Below the pieces are notes generated by a model that ran no database searches, had not been told where the DNA came from, and saw nothing but the letters and a program-made list of their open reading frames with translations. 64,000 nucleotides of DNA from Neopusillimonas maritima. Lineage in GTDB: Bacteria > Pseudomonadota > Gammaproteobacteria > Burkholderiales > Burkholderiaceae_B. The stretch is from NCBI RefSeq assembly GCF_040930455.2, contig NZ_CP170494.1; one strand, written 5' to 3'. The translations under genes and the position numbers were made by a program. Position 1 is the stretch's first letter. The number at the start of each line of letters is the position of its first letter. This document shows positions 8,005 through 17,492 of this stretch, piece after piece.

Positions 8005-9189
8005 TTACCGCTCCTTTAGGGCAATACGCCGGTTATACAAATTCATGACGGCCGATATCGACAAGCTGACTGTTAAATAGGCGGCCATAATAATCAAAAC
8101 GCCTTCAATTGCCTGACCCGTTTGATTCAGTGTTGTATTGGCAATTGAGACAATATCGGGATAGCCGATTGCAACAGCCAGAGAGCTGTTTTTGGTCAGG
8201 TTCAAATATTGACTTGTCATTGGCGGCACAATTACCCGTAACGCCTGGGGAATAATAATCCGGCGCAACACCTGGCTATCTTGTAATCCCAGGGCACGAC
8301 CAGCCTGCCACTGCCCCGCCCCCACCGACTGAATACCAGACCGCACCACCTCAGCAACAAAAGCTGCGGTATACAGCACCAGCCCCAGCAACAGAGCGGT
8401 GAACTCCGGGCTTAATGTTGCACCTCCGGCAAAGTTAAAGCCTTTCAGCTCGGGCACGCTTACGTGAAGCCCTGGCGAGAATGCAATCGTGGCTGCGAAT
8501 GCAACCGCCAGAAAAAACACCATACCAATCAGTGTCAGTGCCTTGCCCGGATGGCGGCCTGTTTTTGCTTTGCGGCCTAAACGCGCTGCAACAATTAAAT
8601 ACAATACGACCACAAACAATGCCAGCCAGAAAACTGAACCATTCACCCCCAACAGCCACGGAACAGTTAAACCCCGGTTAGATAAAAACACACCCGACAC
8701 CGGCTCCAGTGCAAGCCGGGGTGAAGGCAAGCTTTGCGTAATAAGGGCGTACCAGAAAAACAACTGCAATAACAAGGGGATATTACGCATCACTTCAATA
8801 TAGGCCGTTGCCACTGCAGCCAACAGCCGATTGCCCGACAAGCGTGCAATGCCGATCAGGCTACCCAGCAAAGTTGCCAAAATCACCCCAAGGGCCGCGA
8901 CTTTCAACGTATTCAGAATGCCAACCCATAAAGCACGGGCGTAAGAGTCGGCAGGACGATAAGCGACCGGGCTCTCGCTGATTGCGAAACCCGCCTCCCG
9001 CTCCAGAAAGCCGAACCCGGTTGAAATGTTGCGGGCAGCCAAATTAACCAGCGTGTTATCGACCAACCAATAAACCAGCAAACCAATACCCAGCAACATG
9101 GCCAACTGGTATATCCAGGCTCGCACCCTGGCGTTGCGCCACGACCAGCGGGCAAAATGGGAAGAGCGTCGATTTGCAGGAAAAGTCAT
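8005..9189 (-). CDS. aapQ: Polar amino acid ABC transporter permease, AapQ/BztB-like
   Basis: A ~394-aa permease of the HisM family with a long N-terminal region, as in AapQ/BztB. Motifs include YIEVMRNIPLLLQLFFWYA, then AFVAEVVRSGIQSVGAGQ and IIPQALRVIVPPMTSQYL, the coupling loop that contacts the ATPase. It pairs with the AapM-like subunit to form the membrane channel. The start is uncertain: ATG at 9189 gives an N-terminus like the family, while an in-frame GTG at 9228 has a slightly better upstream purine run. It is divergent from ftsE. Confidence 0.87.
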   Translation of the reverse strand: MTFPANRRSSHFARWSWRNARVRAWIYQLAMLLGIGLLVYWLVDNTLVNLAARNISTGFGFLEREAGFAISESPVAYRPADSYARALWVGILNTLKVAALGVILATLLGSLIGIARLSGNRLLAAVATAYIEVMRNIPLLLQLFFWYALITQSLPSPRLALEPVSGVFLSNRGLTVPWLLGVNGSVFWLALFVVVLYLIVAARLGRKAKTGRHPGKALTLIGMVFFLAVAFAATIAFSPGLHVSVPELKGFNFAGGATLSPEFTALLLGLVLYTAAFVAEVVRSGIQSVGAGQWQAGRALGLQDSQVLRRIIIPQALRVIVPPMTSQYLNLTKNSSLAVAIGYPDIVSIANTTLNQTGQAIEGVLIIMAAYLTVSLSISAVMNLYNRRIALKER

Positions 9190-9273
9190 AGAGATTGACG
9201 CATTAACAGGATAAAGTATCGAAGGCACGATATCATATCCGCCTATGAGCGATTTCTATAGCCAACGGTCAAC

Positions 9274-9945
9274 ATGATTGAGTTTCAACACGTTTTCAAA
9301 TCCTATGGCCGGAGCCGAAACATTCTGGCCGACATCAACTTCCGTATTGAAGCGGGGGAATTCGTTTTTGTTTCAGGCCCGTCGGGTGCCGGGAAATCCA
9401 CGCTGCTGAAGCTCATTGGTGGGCTTGAACCCCCCAGCCGCGGCAGTATTACGGTGAACAAGAACCGCATTGATAAAATGCCGGGTCGCGCAAGACCCTA
9501 TTTGCGCCGGGCCGTAGGTGTGATTTTGCAAGACACCCATCTGCTGTTTGACCGCAGCGCTTTTGAAAACGTGCTGTTACCCCTTACCGTTGTCGGGCTC
9601 GAACGGTCTCAAGCCATTACCCGAGCCCGGGCTGCACTCGATAAGGTGGGTTTGGCGGGTAAAGAAGACTTGAACCCCGTTGAAATGTCGGGCGGCGAAC
9701 AACAGCGCCTGGCGATTGCACGCGCCATTGTGAATCGCCCCGCCATTCTGATTGCCGATGAGCCTACCGCCAACCTGGACCACGAAAGCGCCCGACGCAT
9801 CATGGATGTGTTTCGCGACTTCAACCGGGTGGGTGTCACCACGCTAATCGCCTCTCACGACACCTCTCTAATGGCCACTTACGCTTCACGCACGCTGCAA
9901 ATACTCCCTGGCCGCTTCACTGATTTACGCGGGGTGCAGGCATGA
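9274..9945 (+). CDS. ftsE: Cell division ATP-binding protein FtsE
   Basis: A 223-aa ABC ATPase. Walker A GPSGAGKST, the signature MSGGEQQRLAIAR and Walker B ILIADEPTANLD are all intact. With FtsX it forms the septal complex that activates peptidoglycan amidases through periplasmic partners during division. Its 3' end overlaps ftsX by 4 bp (ATGA), giving tight translational coupling. Length and domain order match FtsE of other proteobacteria. Confidence 0.95.
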   Translation: MIEFQHVFKSYGRSRNILADINFRIEAGEFVFVSGPSGAGKSTLLKLIGGLEPPSRGSITVNKNRIDKMPGRARPYLRRAVGVILQDTHLLFDRSAFENVLLPLTVVGLERSQAITRARAALDKVGLAGKEDLNPVEMSGGEQQRLAIARAIVNRPAILIADEPTANLDHESARRIMDVFRDFNRVGVTTLIASHDTSLMATYASRTLQILPGRFTDLRGVQA

Positions 9946-10850
9946 GACGCTGGATACGCCATCACCGTTATGCGTTAGCAATCGCCTTTCGACGCCTGCT
10001 GTCGAATCCATTTTCATCATTGGCGAACTTGCTGGTTATTGCCCTGACCTTAACGCTACCCATCATCGGCACCGCTTTTCTGGTCGCCGCGCAACCGGTT
10101 GTCAAACAAGTTTCCATCACGCCTGAAATTACCTTGTTTATCGATCTCTCGCACGATCAGGAAAAGGCGCAAAGCATCGCTACCCGAATTCGCAACGAGC
10201 ATGAAGCCGACGTTGCAAATGTACGCGTTATTCCCAGGGACCAGGCCATGAACAACCTGAAGGGCAATCCGGCGTGGTCGGATGCGCTGGCCGTACTTCC
10301 CGATAATCCCCTTCCCCACGCAGTCGTCATCACGCTTAAGGAAACCGAAGATTTACCTGAGCGCGTGGCCGCCCTGACAAACCTTTGGAAAAATCTGGAC
10401 GGCGTTGGCACCGTGCAACACGACGCCGCCTGGGTCCAACGGCTGGCGGCCATCCTGGCGTTTCTTCGGGTTGGCCTGGGTTTAATGGCCGCAGGTGTCG
10501 TGCTGGTTGTTTTAGCCACCGTGTTCAACACAGTACGTATGCAAGCTTTGAGCCAGCGGGAAGAAATCGCTGTCGCCCGCCTTGTTGGTGCAACAGAGTC
10601 GTTTGTTCGACGCCCATTTCTTTATCTGGGTGCCCTTACAGGTGTTATCGCAAGCGTTGCCGCCATTATTTTCGCAAAACTGGCACTGGTTCCAATGAAC
10701 GAAAATCTGGCAACGTTAGCCGGTACTTACAACGCCCAACTGGCGCTTAGCCTGCCTAACACACACCATCTGTTGCTGGCCATATTCACCGTTGCTGTTT
10801 TGGCAGCCTTATCGGCGCGTTGGTCTGTTACCCGAAATACCCGCTTTTAA
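9942..10850 (+). CDS. ftsX: Cell division membrane protein FtsX
   Basis: A 302-aa four-helix inner membrane protein. There is one helix at ~25-50, a large periplasmic domain (~60-165), then three C-terminal helices with the conserved NTVRMQALSQREEIAVARLV cytoplasmic loop. It transmits the ATPase cycle of FtsE across the membrane to the septal peptidoglycan hydrolase activators. The start overlaps the end of ftsE by 4 bp. mutY begins 5 bp after the stop. Confidence 0.94.
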   Translation: MRRWIRHHRYALAIAFRRLLSNPFSSLANLLVIALTLTLPIIGTAFLVAAQPVVKQVSITPEITLFIDLSHDQEKAQSIATRIRNEHEADVANVRVIPRDQAMNNLKGNPAWSDALAVLPDNPLPHAVVITLKETEDLPERVAALTNLWKNLDGVGTVQHDAAWVQRLAAILAFLRVGLGLMAAGVVLVVLATVFNTVRMQALSQREEIAVARLVGATESFVRRPFLYLGALTGVIASVAAIIFAKLALVPMNENLATLAGTYNAQLALSLPNTHHLLLAIFTVAVLAALSARWSVTRNTRF

Positions 10851-10855
10851 CCGGT

Positions 10856-11965
10856 ATGACCACTGCTACAAGTACGCCGCCACCCAAAGTAGGTGTCGAG
10901 ACCTTCGCCCAAGCTGTATCGAACTGGCAAAAATCAGAAGGACGCCATCATCTGCCCTGGCAAAACACCCGGGACCCTTACCGTATTTGGCTATCGGAGA
11001 TTATGCTGCAGCAAACGCAGGTTGGCACGGTAATCGACTACTATCACCGCTTCCTGAAGCGATTCCCAACGTTAGCCGATTTGGCTCGGGCGTCCCAGGC
11101 AGACGTACTGGCATACTGGGCCGGCTTGGGTTACTACGCTCGGGCTCGTAATCTTCACCGCTGCGCGCAAACCGTCATGGAACAATGGGGCGGAAAATTC
11201 CCGGAAACACCAGAGCAAATCGCAACACTACCGGGTATTGGGCGCTCTACCGCCGCAGCCATTGCAGCATTTTCATTTGGGGGGCGTGCCCCCATTCTGG
11301 ATGGTAATGTAAAGCGCGTCTTTACCCGGTTTTTCGGCGTATTTGGCTATACCGGCACGAAAGCAGTTGAAACAGAGCTTTGGTCTATTGCACAAGCCAT
11401 TCTTGATCATGGCCCCCGGGATCTCGATATGATCTCGTATACCCAGGGTTTAATGGATTTGGGAGCAACGCGGTGTACGCGAACAAAACCCGATTGCACG
11501 CACTGCCCTTTAACCACCTCGTGCTACGCCAACCTTAATAATGCCCAGAAAGCGTTGCCCTCGGCGCGACCACGTAAACTTGTGCCGCAGCGGGAATGTC
11601 ATATGCTGATATTGCTACACAATGACAATGTCCTGCTGGAAAAACGCCCCCAAACCGGAATTTGGGGCGGACTCTGGTGTTTACCGCAATTCAACGAATT
11701 CGACGCGCTGGAAAACGCCTGCGTGAATTGGGGCGTTAAACCCTCGGCGCAAAGCAAAATGGCAACACTTCAACACACATTCACGCACTTCAAATTGCAG
11801 ATAACGCCCTGGTGGCTGACAGTTAAGCGTATACCGCTGGCAGAACCCAACAACGACTATTGCTGGCAGCCTCTAAACCTGCTGGCCGATACCGGCTTGC
11901 CCGCCCCGGTGCAAAAAATCCTTCATGGTGTTCGCCAAAGCCTGCTTTCAAACAATAAAGCCTAA
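10856..11965 (+). CDS. mutY: A/G-specific adenine glycosylase MutY
   Basis: A 369-aa base excision repair enzyme that removes adenine mispaired with 8-oxoguanine. It has the EIMLQQTQV motif with the catalytic Glu, the helix-hairpin-helix LPGIGRSTAAAI, the catalytic Asp in ILDGNVKRV, and a 4Fe-4S loop with spacing C-x6-C-x2-C-x5-C (CTRTKPDCTHCPLTTSC). A C-terminal NUDIX-like 8-oxoG recognition domain follows. The frame is open upstream, but the ATG at 10856, five bases after ftsX, gives the standard length. Its stop codon overlaps that of the convergent rodA gene. Confidence 0.95.
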   Translation: MTTATSTPPPKVGVETFAQAVSNWQKSEGRHHLPWQNTRDPYRIWLSEIMLQQTQVGTVIDYYHRFLKRFPTLADLARASQADVLAYWAGLGYYARARNLHRCAQTVMEQWGGKFPETPEQIATLPGIGRSTAAAIAAFSFGGRAPILDGNVKRVFTRFFGVFGYTGTKAVETELWSIAQAILDHGPRDLDMISYTQGLMDLGATRCTRTKPDCTHCPLTTSCYANLNNAQKALPSARPRKLVPQRECHMLILLHNDNVLLEKRPQTGIWGGLWCLPQFNEFDALENACVNWGVKPSAQSKMATLQHTFTHFKLQITPWWLTVKRIPLAEPNNDYCWQPLNLLADTGLPAPVQKILHGVRQSLLSNNKA

Positions 11966-13107
11966 CGTGCCTGAGACGGCTGACGGTAATGATTAATACT
12001 CATCAATAGGCCGCACGCGATGCCCAAGGTTAATAAGGCCGTACCGCCATAACTCATAAACGGCAGGGGTACCCCAACCACCGGCAAAATACCCGTGACC
12101 ATACCGATATTCACAAAAACATAAACGAAAAAGGTCATTGACAGCGCACCCGCAAGCAAACGGCCGAATTGGGTCGTTGCGCGTGCTGAAATAAATAGCC
12201 CGCGCACAATAAAAAGCGCAAACAGCACCAATAGCATGACCCCGCCATACAAACCAAACTCTTCCGCATACACCGCAAAAATGAAATCGGTTGTACGCTC
12301 GGGAACAAAATCAAGGTGTGCCTGGGTTCCTTCCATATACCCTTTACCATAAACGCCCCCGGAACCGATGGCGATCATTGACTGAATCGTGTGAAAACCT
12401 TTCCCAAGCGGGTCGGAGCTGGGGTTAAGCAATGTGCAAACTCGATTCTTCTGATATTCATGCATGACGACCCAATCCACCTCAGGTTTGCAAATATCAG
12501 TTTCAAAATAAACCATGGTGCCCAAGCCTACGGCCATGACCACCCCAAGAGGCACCAAAAGCCGAAAGGACAAGCCGGCAAAATAAATAACGAAAAAACC
12601 CGACAACAACACTAATAGTGCCGTACCCAGATCGGGCTGACGCACAATTAAAACAAACGGAATAGCCAGCAGAATAATCGCAGCAAGAAGATCCAATAGC
12701 CGCATGCGTTTGGCTTCGAGCTGCTGAAAGTACCAGGCCAACATCATTGGCACGGTCAACTTCAACATTTCGGAGGGCTGAATGCGGATAACGCCCAGAT
12801 CGAGCCAGCGGGTGGCCCCTTTACTGGTTTCACCAAAAAACTCCACGGCGACAAGCAGCAAAACACCCACCACATAGAGCGCAGGAGAGAGTTTTAACCA
12901 ATATTTTGGGGGCACTGCCGCAACAAACCACAGCGCAATAAACGCCAGAGAATAGTTGCGCACTTGACTGGCAAAGCGCCAATCGGTGCCGCCAACCGCA
13001 GAATGCATGATCACCAGACCCAAGCCGGCCATCAAGATCAACAAGGCCAATAACGGCCAGTCAAAAACCGTTAAAACCTTCAAAACCCATCGAAAATACT
13101 GCTTCAT
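11962..13107 (-). CDS. rodA: Rod-shape peptidoglycan glycosyltransferase RodA
   Basis: A 381-aa SEDS-family membrane protein with about ten helices. It polymerises glycan strands for cell elongation together with the transpeptidase PBP2 encoded just upstream. Characteristic pieces are WLDLGVIRIQPSEMLKL, VRQPDLGTAL, GKGYMEGTQAHLDFVPERTT with the conserved catalytic-region residues, and VGVPLPFMSYGG near the C-terminus. The ATG at 13107 overlaps the mrdA stop by 4 bp (ATGA). The gene is last in the rod-shape operon and converges on mutY. Confidence 0.95.
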   Translation of the reverse strand: MKQYFRWVLKVLTVFDWPLLALLILMAGLGLVIMHSAVGGTDWRFASQVRNYSLAFIALWFVAAVPPKYWLKLSPALYVVGVLLLVAVEFFGETSKGATRWLDLGVIRIQPSEMLKLTVPMMLAWYFQQLEAKRMRLLDLLAAIILLAIPFVLIVRQPDLGTALLVLLSGFFVIYFAGLSFRLLVPLGVVMAVGLGTMVYFETDICKPEVDWVVMHEYQKNRVCTLLNPSSDPLGKGFHTIQSMIAIGSGGVYGKGYMEGTQAHLDFVPERTTDFIFAVYAEEFGLYGGVMLLVLFALFIVRGLFISARATTQFGRLLAGALSMTFFVYVFVNIGMVTGILPVVGVPLPFMSYGGTALLTLGIACGLLMSINHYRQPSQAR

Positions 13108-14990
13108 GGGCTCACCTCGGCAAGCGTGGTATTGGTGTCGGCCTTTAACCAATAATCAAAAACCTTGCGCGCGATCGGTGCCGCAACCGTTGAACCCCAA
13201 CCGCCATTTTCCACGATCAGGGCAACGGCGATGCGCGGTTTGACTGTCGGGGCATAAGCCATAAACAACGCGTGATCACGCAAGCGCTCGTCAAGTTCGC
13301 TGGATTTGTATTCCGCCCCGCGCAAGCTGAAAACCTGCGCTGTACCCGTTTTCCCCGCCGCCTGATACGGAGCACCGTCAAATGCCACTCGAGCGGTCCC
13401 CTCATTCACGACGCCCGCAAGCGCGTTTTCAATTACCTCAATATTTTCGGGTTTAAGGTCAACAACGTGAGAGGGTTCGGTTACCGTTTTCTTCAACAGG
13501 CCTGTTTGCGAATTTCGCACCAGATTCACCAAATGCGGTGTCATATAAACGCCTTTGCTGGCCAATACCGCGGTGGCTTGCGCAAGCTGAAGCAGCGTGA
13601 ACGAGTTGTAACCTTGCCCCACTGCCACCGACACTGTTTCCCCAACGTACCATCGCTGCTGTTCCGGCTTGCGGAACGCTTTCTCTTTCCAATCGGTTGA
13701 GGGCAAAATGCCCCGGCGCTCACCATCCAGGTCAATACCCGTGTATTGCCCGAACCCAAACTGCTTGCTGAAGTCATGCAGCGCATTTACGCCAATCTCG
13801 GGGCCCAAAGAGTAAAAGTAGGTATCCGATGACTTCACCAACGCCCGATACATATCGGTTTGACCATAAGCGATTGAACCCGCGTTGCGAAAACGCTGTC
13901 GCCCCAACTCAAAATAACCTGGATCATAAATTTTGGTTTTAGCGTCCCGCACTCCCAACTCCAGTGCCGCCAACGCCACGAACGGCTTATAAGTTGACCC
14001 AATAGGATAAGTGCCATACAAAGGCCGGTTAATTAAAGGATGATCTTCCGACTCGTTAAGCATACGCCAGTTGTCAACGTCGATGCCGTCTATAAACAAA
14101 TTAGGGTCGAACGATGGTGCAGACACAAAAGCCAACACCTCACCGGTTTCCGGCTCAATTGCAACCAGGGCGCCGCGCTTTCCCTGAAATTCTTTTTCAA
14201 CAAGCTGTTGCAACCCAAGGTCCAGAGAAAGGATTAAATCGGAACCCGGGACTGGGTCCGTTCGCCGCAATGTTCTCACCGGCCGCCCGGTTGCCGTTAC
14301 TTCGACCTCCTCGACACCCGTTTGACCATGCAATACATGCTCCCAGGTTTTTTCAATTCCCTTTTTGCCGATATTATGGGTACCACGGTAATTTCCCAAT
14401 TGCCCATCACGCTCAAGACGCTCCAGGTCTTGTTCCGAGATGCGACCCACGTAACCCAAAACATGAGCGGCACTTGAACCATGCGGATACTCCCTGACCC
14501 AACGTGCATTCAGCGTCACACCGGGAAATTTATACGCATGTGCTGCAAACCACGCCGCTTCAGTTTCATTAAGGTTATTACGCAACATGACGCGGGCGTA
14601 TCGACTCGATTGATTCACACGCTGTAAAAATCGTTTCTGGCTCGTTGGGCTGATATAAACCAATTGTGAAAGCGTATTCAGCATGGCTTTCAGATCAGAA
14701 ACTTCGGCCGGTATAACCTCAAGGGTGTAATCACGATAATTACGGGCCAATACCGCGCCGTTCCGATCCAGAATTTCACCTCGCCTGGGCGGAATCGGGA
14801 CTACCGCAATACGGTTTTCATCCGCCCGCGCCGCCAAACCTTCGTAACGCTCAACCTGCAAATACCACAAGCGGCCCACAAGCAGGAAAAAGCAAACGAC
14901 TACGAAGATGCCGGCCACCCACAAACGCAACCAGACTTTGCGCTTTTGTTCGTGCGAGGTTTTCTTGAATTCGAACATACTTGCCGACAA
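13104..14990 (-). CDS. mrdA: Elongation-specific transpeptidase PBP2 (MrdA)
   Basis: A ~628-aa class B penicillin-binding protein. One N-terminal membrane anchor (~20-45) is followed by the dimerisation/pedestal domain with PPRRGEILDRNG. The transpeptidase domain has SxxK as GSTYKPF (around residue 330), the SSD triad element (SSDTYFYSLG) and KTGTAQ. It cross-links lateral-wall peptidoglycan with RodA as glycosyltransferase. The start shown is a TTG at 14990, 6 bp after mreD; an ATG at 14978 (MFEFKK) is equally likely. Confidence 0.95.
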   Translation of the reverse strand: MSASMFEFKKTSHEQKRKVWLRLWVAGIFVVVCFFLLVGRLWYLQVERYEGLAARADENRIAVVPIPPRRGEILDRNGAVLARNYRDYTLEVIPAEVSDLKAMLNTLSQLVYISPTSQKRFLQRVNQSSRYARVMLRNNLNETEAAWFAAHAYKFPGVTLNARWVREYPHGSSAAHVLGYVGRISEQDLERLERDGQLGNYRGTHNIGKKGIEKTWEHVLHGQTGVEEVEVTATGRPVRTLRRTDPVPGSDLILSLDLGLQQLVEKEFQGKRGALVAIEPETGEVLAFVSAPSFDPNLFIDGIDVDNWRMLNESEDHPLINRPLYGTYPIGSTYKPFVALAALELGVRDAKTKIYDPGYFELGRQRFRNAGSIAYGQTDMYRALVKSSDTYFYSLGPEIGVNALHDFSKQFGFGQYTGIDLDGERRGILPSTDWKEKAFRKPEQQRWYVGETVSVAVGQGYNSFTLLQLAQATAVLASKGVYMTPHLVNLVRNSQTGLLKKTVTEPSHVVDLKPENIEVIENALAGVVNEGTARVAFDGAPYQAAGKTGTAQVFSLRGAEYKSSELDERLRDHALFMAYAPTVKPRIAVALIVENGGWGSTVAAPIARKVFDYWLKADTNTTLAEVSP

Positions 14991-14995
14991 TAAAA

Positions 14996-15556
14996 TTAGG
15001 CGTTGCCACCATCAAGCTCTTCATGCAGGCGATGAGGCAAATAATGCAACAAAATATCGGCAACCGGCCACAAGCCTGCAGTGAACACCGCCGACACAAG
15101 CCATGACCACCCCAGCCAATGCCCTGCCAGCCAGGAACTGATCATGATGTAAATTGTTTGCACCAACAGCAAAACGGGCAGGATGTGAATGGCCTGTACG
15201 ACCGAATTAAAACGCTGCAGGCGACGGCCCAGTGTGACCACACCATAAGCAGCCAAACCATAAACAAGGGCGTGCCCCCCCAATGGACCTGCATCATGAA
15301 CATCCATAAGCAGACCAAAGGCAAAAGCGGTAAACAGCCCAACACGCCGCGGCTCATTCAGGCACCAGAACAAAAGCACCAATAACAATAAGTCGGGCGC
15401 ATAGGGCCACACCCGCCAGGACGCCAACGAAGCAAGCCACACTATAAAAATAGAACCCCACACCAACAGTAAGCTGGATGAACGGCCAAACGAGCGAGTA
15501 TCGATCGGCGTTAGAGCGGATAGCGATGACTTGGAGCCAGTTCCACGCGGTGCCAT
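14996..15556 (-). CDS. mreD: Rod shape-determining protein MreD
   Basis: A 186-aa integral membrane protein with about five or six helices. Family motifs include YAPDLLLLVLLFWCLNEPRR and FGLLMDVHDAGPLGGHAL. MreD links MreB filaments and MreC to the elongation machinery. It lies between mreC (3-bp gap) and mrdA (5-bp gap) in the rod-shape operon. The N-terminal ~25 residues are basic and serine-rich before the first helix. Confidence 0.94.
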   Translation of the reverse strand: MAPRGTGSKSSLSALTPIDTRSFGRSSSLLLVWGSIFIVWLASLASWRVWPYAPDLLLLVLLFWCLNEPRRVGLFTAFAFGLLMDVHDAGPLGGHALVYGLAAYGVVTLGRRLQRFNSVVQAIHILPVLLLVQTIYIMISSWLAGHWLGWSWLVSAVFTAGLWPVADILLHYLPHRLHEELDGGNA

Positions 15557-15559
15557 AGC

Positions 15560-16423
15560 TTAGGGCTCCACTTCGGATAAAAGTTCGGACTGCTCCGACA
15601 AGAGCACTAAAAAATGCCGATATCGCTCAGGATGCGACAAAGGTGTTGCCACCGCCACCGCGAACCCGCTTACCGCATCGCGACGAACTTCATCAACCCT
15701 TGCAACTGCCAAACCGGCTGGAAACAGGCCGCCAATACCGCTCGTGACTAAAGTATCGCCTGTACGCACGTCCGCGTTCAAGGGCAGGTAACGCGCCTCA
15801 ATTTTTCCGGCGGGATTCCCGCCAAAGGCGATTAAACGCAAACCATTGCGCACGACCTGAACCGGCACCGACACTTTTTCATCAGTGATCAATGCCGCCT
15901 CCGACGTAAAAGGCGTAACTCGCACGACCTGCCCAACAACGCCGCCTTCATCAATAACAGGCATTCCAGGGGCAATGCCGCTGTCGGAACCTTTATTGAA
16001 AATCAGATGGCGGTTGTAAGGATTGGCAGGCTCATAAAGAACCTCGACAGCCACCGACTGCTGCTCGGCCGGTGCGGTAACGTTCAATAGACGACGCAAT
16101 TGCTGATTCTCGGTCGCCAACTGCGCAGCATGGCTGGCAAGCTGCGCCAACTCTATTCTTTGCCGCTGCAGCGCTTCTTTTTCTTCTTTGGCAACCGTTG
16201 CCGCGTTAGCCCAACTGCGCACCCCTTCGATTAAATCCCGAGGGGCCATTGCGGCACGCTGAAAAGGATAAATCAGAACTGACACTGCCTGCCGGGCAGG
16301 CTCAAACACCTTCCAACGGGCATCGACGACGAGCAGTACGAGCGATAGCACCAGAATGACCAACAAACGGAACTCCGCTGTTGGCCCCCGCCTGAATAAT
16401 CGAAGAGTCGCATTCTGCTGCAT
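15560..16423 (-). CDS. mreC: Rod shape-determining protein MreC
   Basis: A 287-aa bitopic protein: a short cytoplasmic N-terminus, one helix (~18-35), a coiled-coil (~75-112, QRQRIELAQLASHAAQLATE) and a periplasmic beta-barrel domain with MPVIDEGGVVGQVVRV and LVTSGIGGLFPAGL. It scaffolds PBP2 activation during elongation. It is 25 bp downstream of mreB in the same operon. Confidence 0.95.
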   Translation of the reverse strand: MQQNATLRLFRRGPTAEFRLLVILVLSLVLLVVDARWKVFEPARQAVSVLIYPFQRAAMAPRDLIEGVRSWANAATVAKEEKEALQRQRIELAQLASHAAQLATENQQLRRLLNVTAPAEQQSVAVEVLYEPANPYNRHLIFNKGSDSGIAPGMPVIDEGGVVGQVVRVTPFTSEAALITDEKVSVPVQVVRNGLRLIAFGGNPAGKIEARYLPLNADVRTGDTLVTSGIGGLFPAGLAVARVDEVRRDAVSGFAVAVATPLSHPERYRHFLVLLSEQSELLSEVEP

Positions 16424-16448
16424 CGTTCAAGGCCGCACCGTCTTGCGC

Positions 16449-17492
16449 TTAATCGTAGATGAAAACTGTACCCAAACGTTCCAGGTGTTCCAGTGCCTCT
16501 CCGCAACCGCGAACGACGCAGGTAAGCGGGTCGTCGGCCACAATAACCGGCAAGCCCGTTTCTTCCTGCAGCAAACGGTCGAGGTCGCGCAACAGCGCAC
16601 CGCCACCCGTAAGGGCAATCCCTTTCTCGGTAATATCGGCGCCCAGTTCCGGAGGCGTTTGTTCAAGTGCCGTTTTCACTGCTGAAACGATTTGATTCAA
16701 CGGATCGGTAAGCGATTCAAGAATTTCGTTTGAAGACACCGAAAAACTACGTGGCACGCCCTCGGAAAGATTACGGCCTTTGACCTCAATTTCTCGAATT
16801 TCCGCGCCTGGGAAGGCCGAACCGATTTCCTTCTTGATGTATTCAGCAGTAGGCTCACCGATAAGCATGCCATAGTTACGGCGAATGTAATTGATGATGG
16901 CTTCATCGAATTTGTCGCCACCCACGCGCACGGAACCCTTGTAAACCATGCCACCCAGCGATATAACGGCAACTTCCGTCGTGCCGCCGCCAATGTCGAC
17001 GACCATGGAGCCGCTGGCATCAGAAACGCCCAGACCGGCACCAATAGCAGCCGCCATCGGTTCTTCAATGAGATAAACCTGGCTGGCGCCCGCACCGAGC
17101 GCGGATTCGCGAATAGCGCGGCGCTCAACCTGAGTGGAGCCACACGGCACACACACGATAATGCGCGGACTCGGCGCAAACATGCTGCCTGGATGCACCA
17201 TGCGTATAAACTGTTTGAGCATTTGCTCGGTAACGGTAAAGTCGGCGATAACGCCGTCTTTCATGGGACGAATGGCTTCAATATTACCGGGGACCCGCCC
17301 CAGCATTTGCTTGGCCTCTCGCCCCACAGCCTGAATAATTTTCTTGCCGTTGGGGGAACCGTCGTGACGGATGGCCACCACGGAGGGCTCATCGAGTACG
17401 ATGCCTTTGCCACGAACATAAATAAGTGTATTGGCCGTACCCAGGTCGATGGCCATATCACTGGAAAAATAACTGCGGAGAAATCCGAACAT
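16449..17492 (-). CDS. mreB: Rod shape-determining actin homologue MreB
   Basis: A 347-aa bacterial actin. The phosphate loop IDLGTANTLIY, VVDIGGGTTEVAV and the adenosine-site ALTGGGALLRDL are intact. Its N-terminal FGFLRSYFSSD is an amphipathic membrane-binding segment. MreB filaments direct the elongasome. It is the first gene of the mreB-mreC-mreD-mrdA-rodA operon and is divergent from gatC across 305 bp. Confidence 0.96.
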   Translation of the reverse strand: MFGFLRSYFSSDMAIDLGTANTLIYVRGKGIVLDEPSVVAIRHDGSPNGKKIIQAVGREAKQMLGRVPGNIEAIRPMKDGVIADFTVTEQMLKQFIRMVHPGSMFAPSPRIIVCVPCGSTQVERRAIRESALGAGASQVYLIEEPMAAAIGAGLGVSDASGSMVVDIGGGTTEVAVISLGGMVYKGSVRVGGDKFDEAIINYIRRNYGMLIGEPTAEYIKKEIGSAFPGAEIREIEVKGRNLSEGVPRSFSVSSNEILESLTDPLNQIVSAVKTALEQTPPELGADITEKGIALTGGGALLRDLDRLLQEETGLPVIVADDPLTCVVRGCGEALEHLERLGTVFIYD

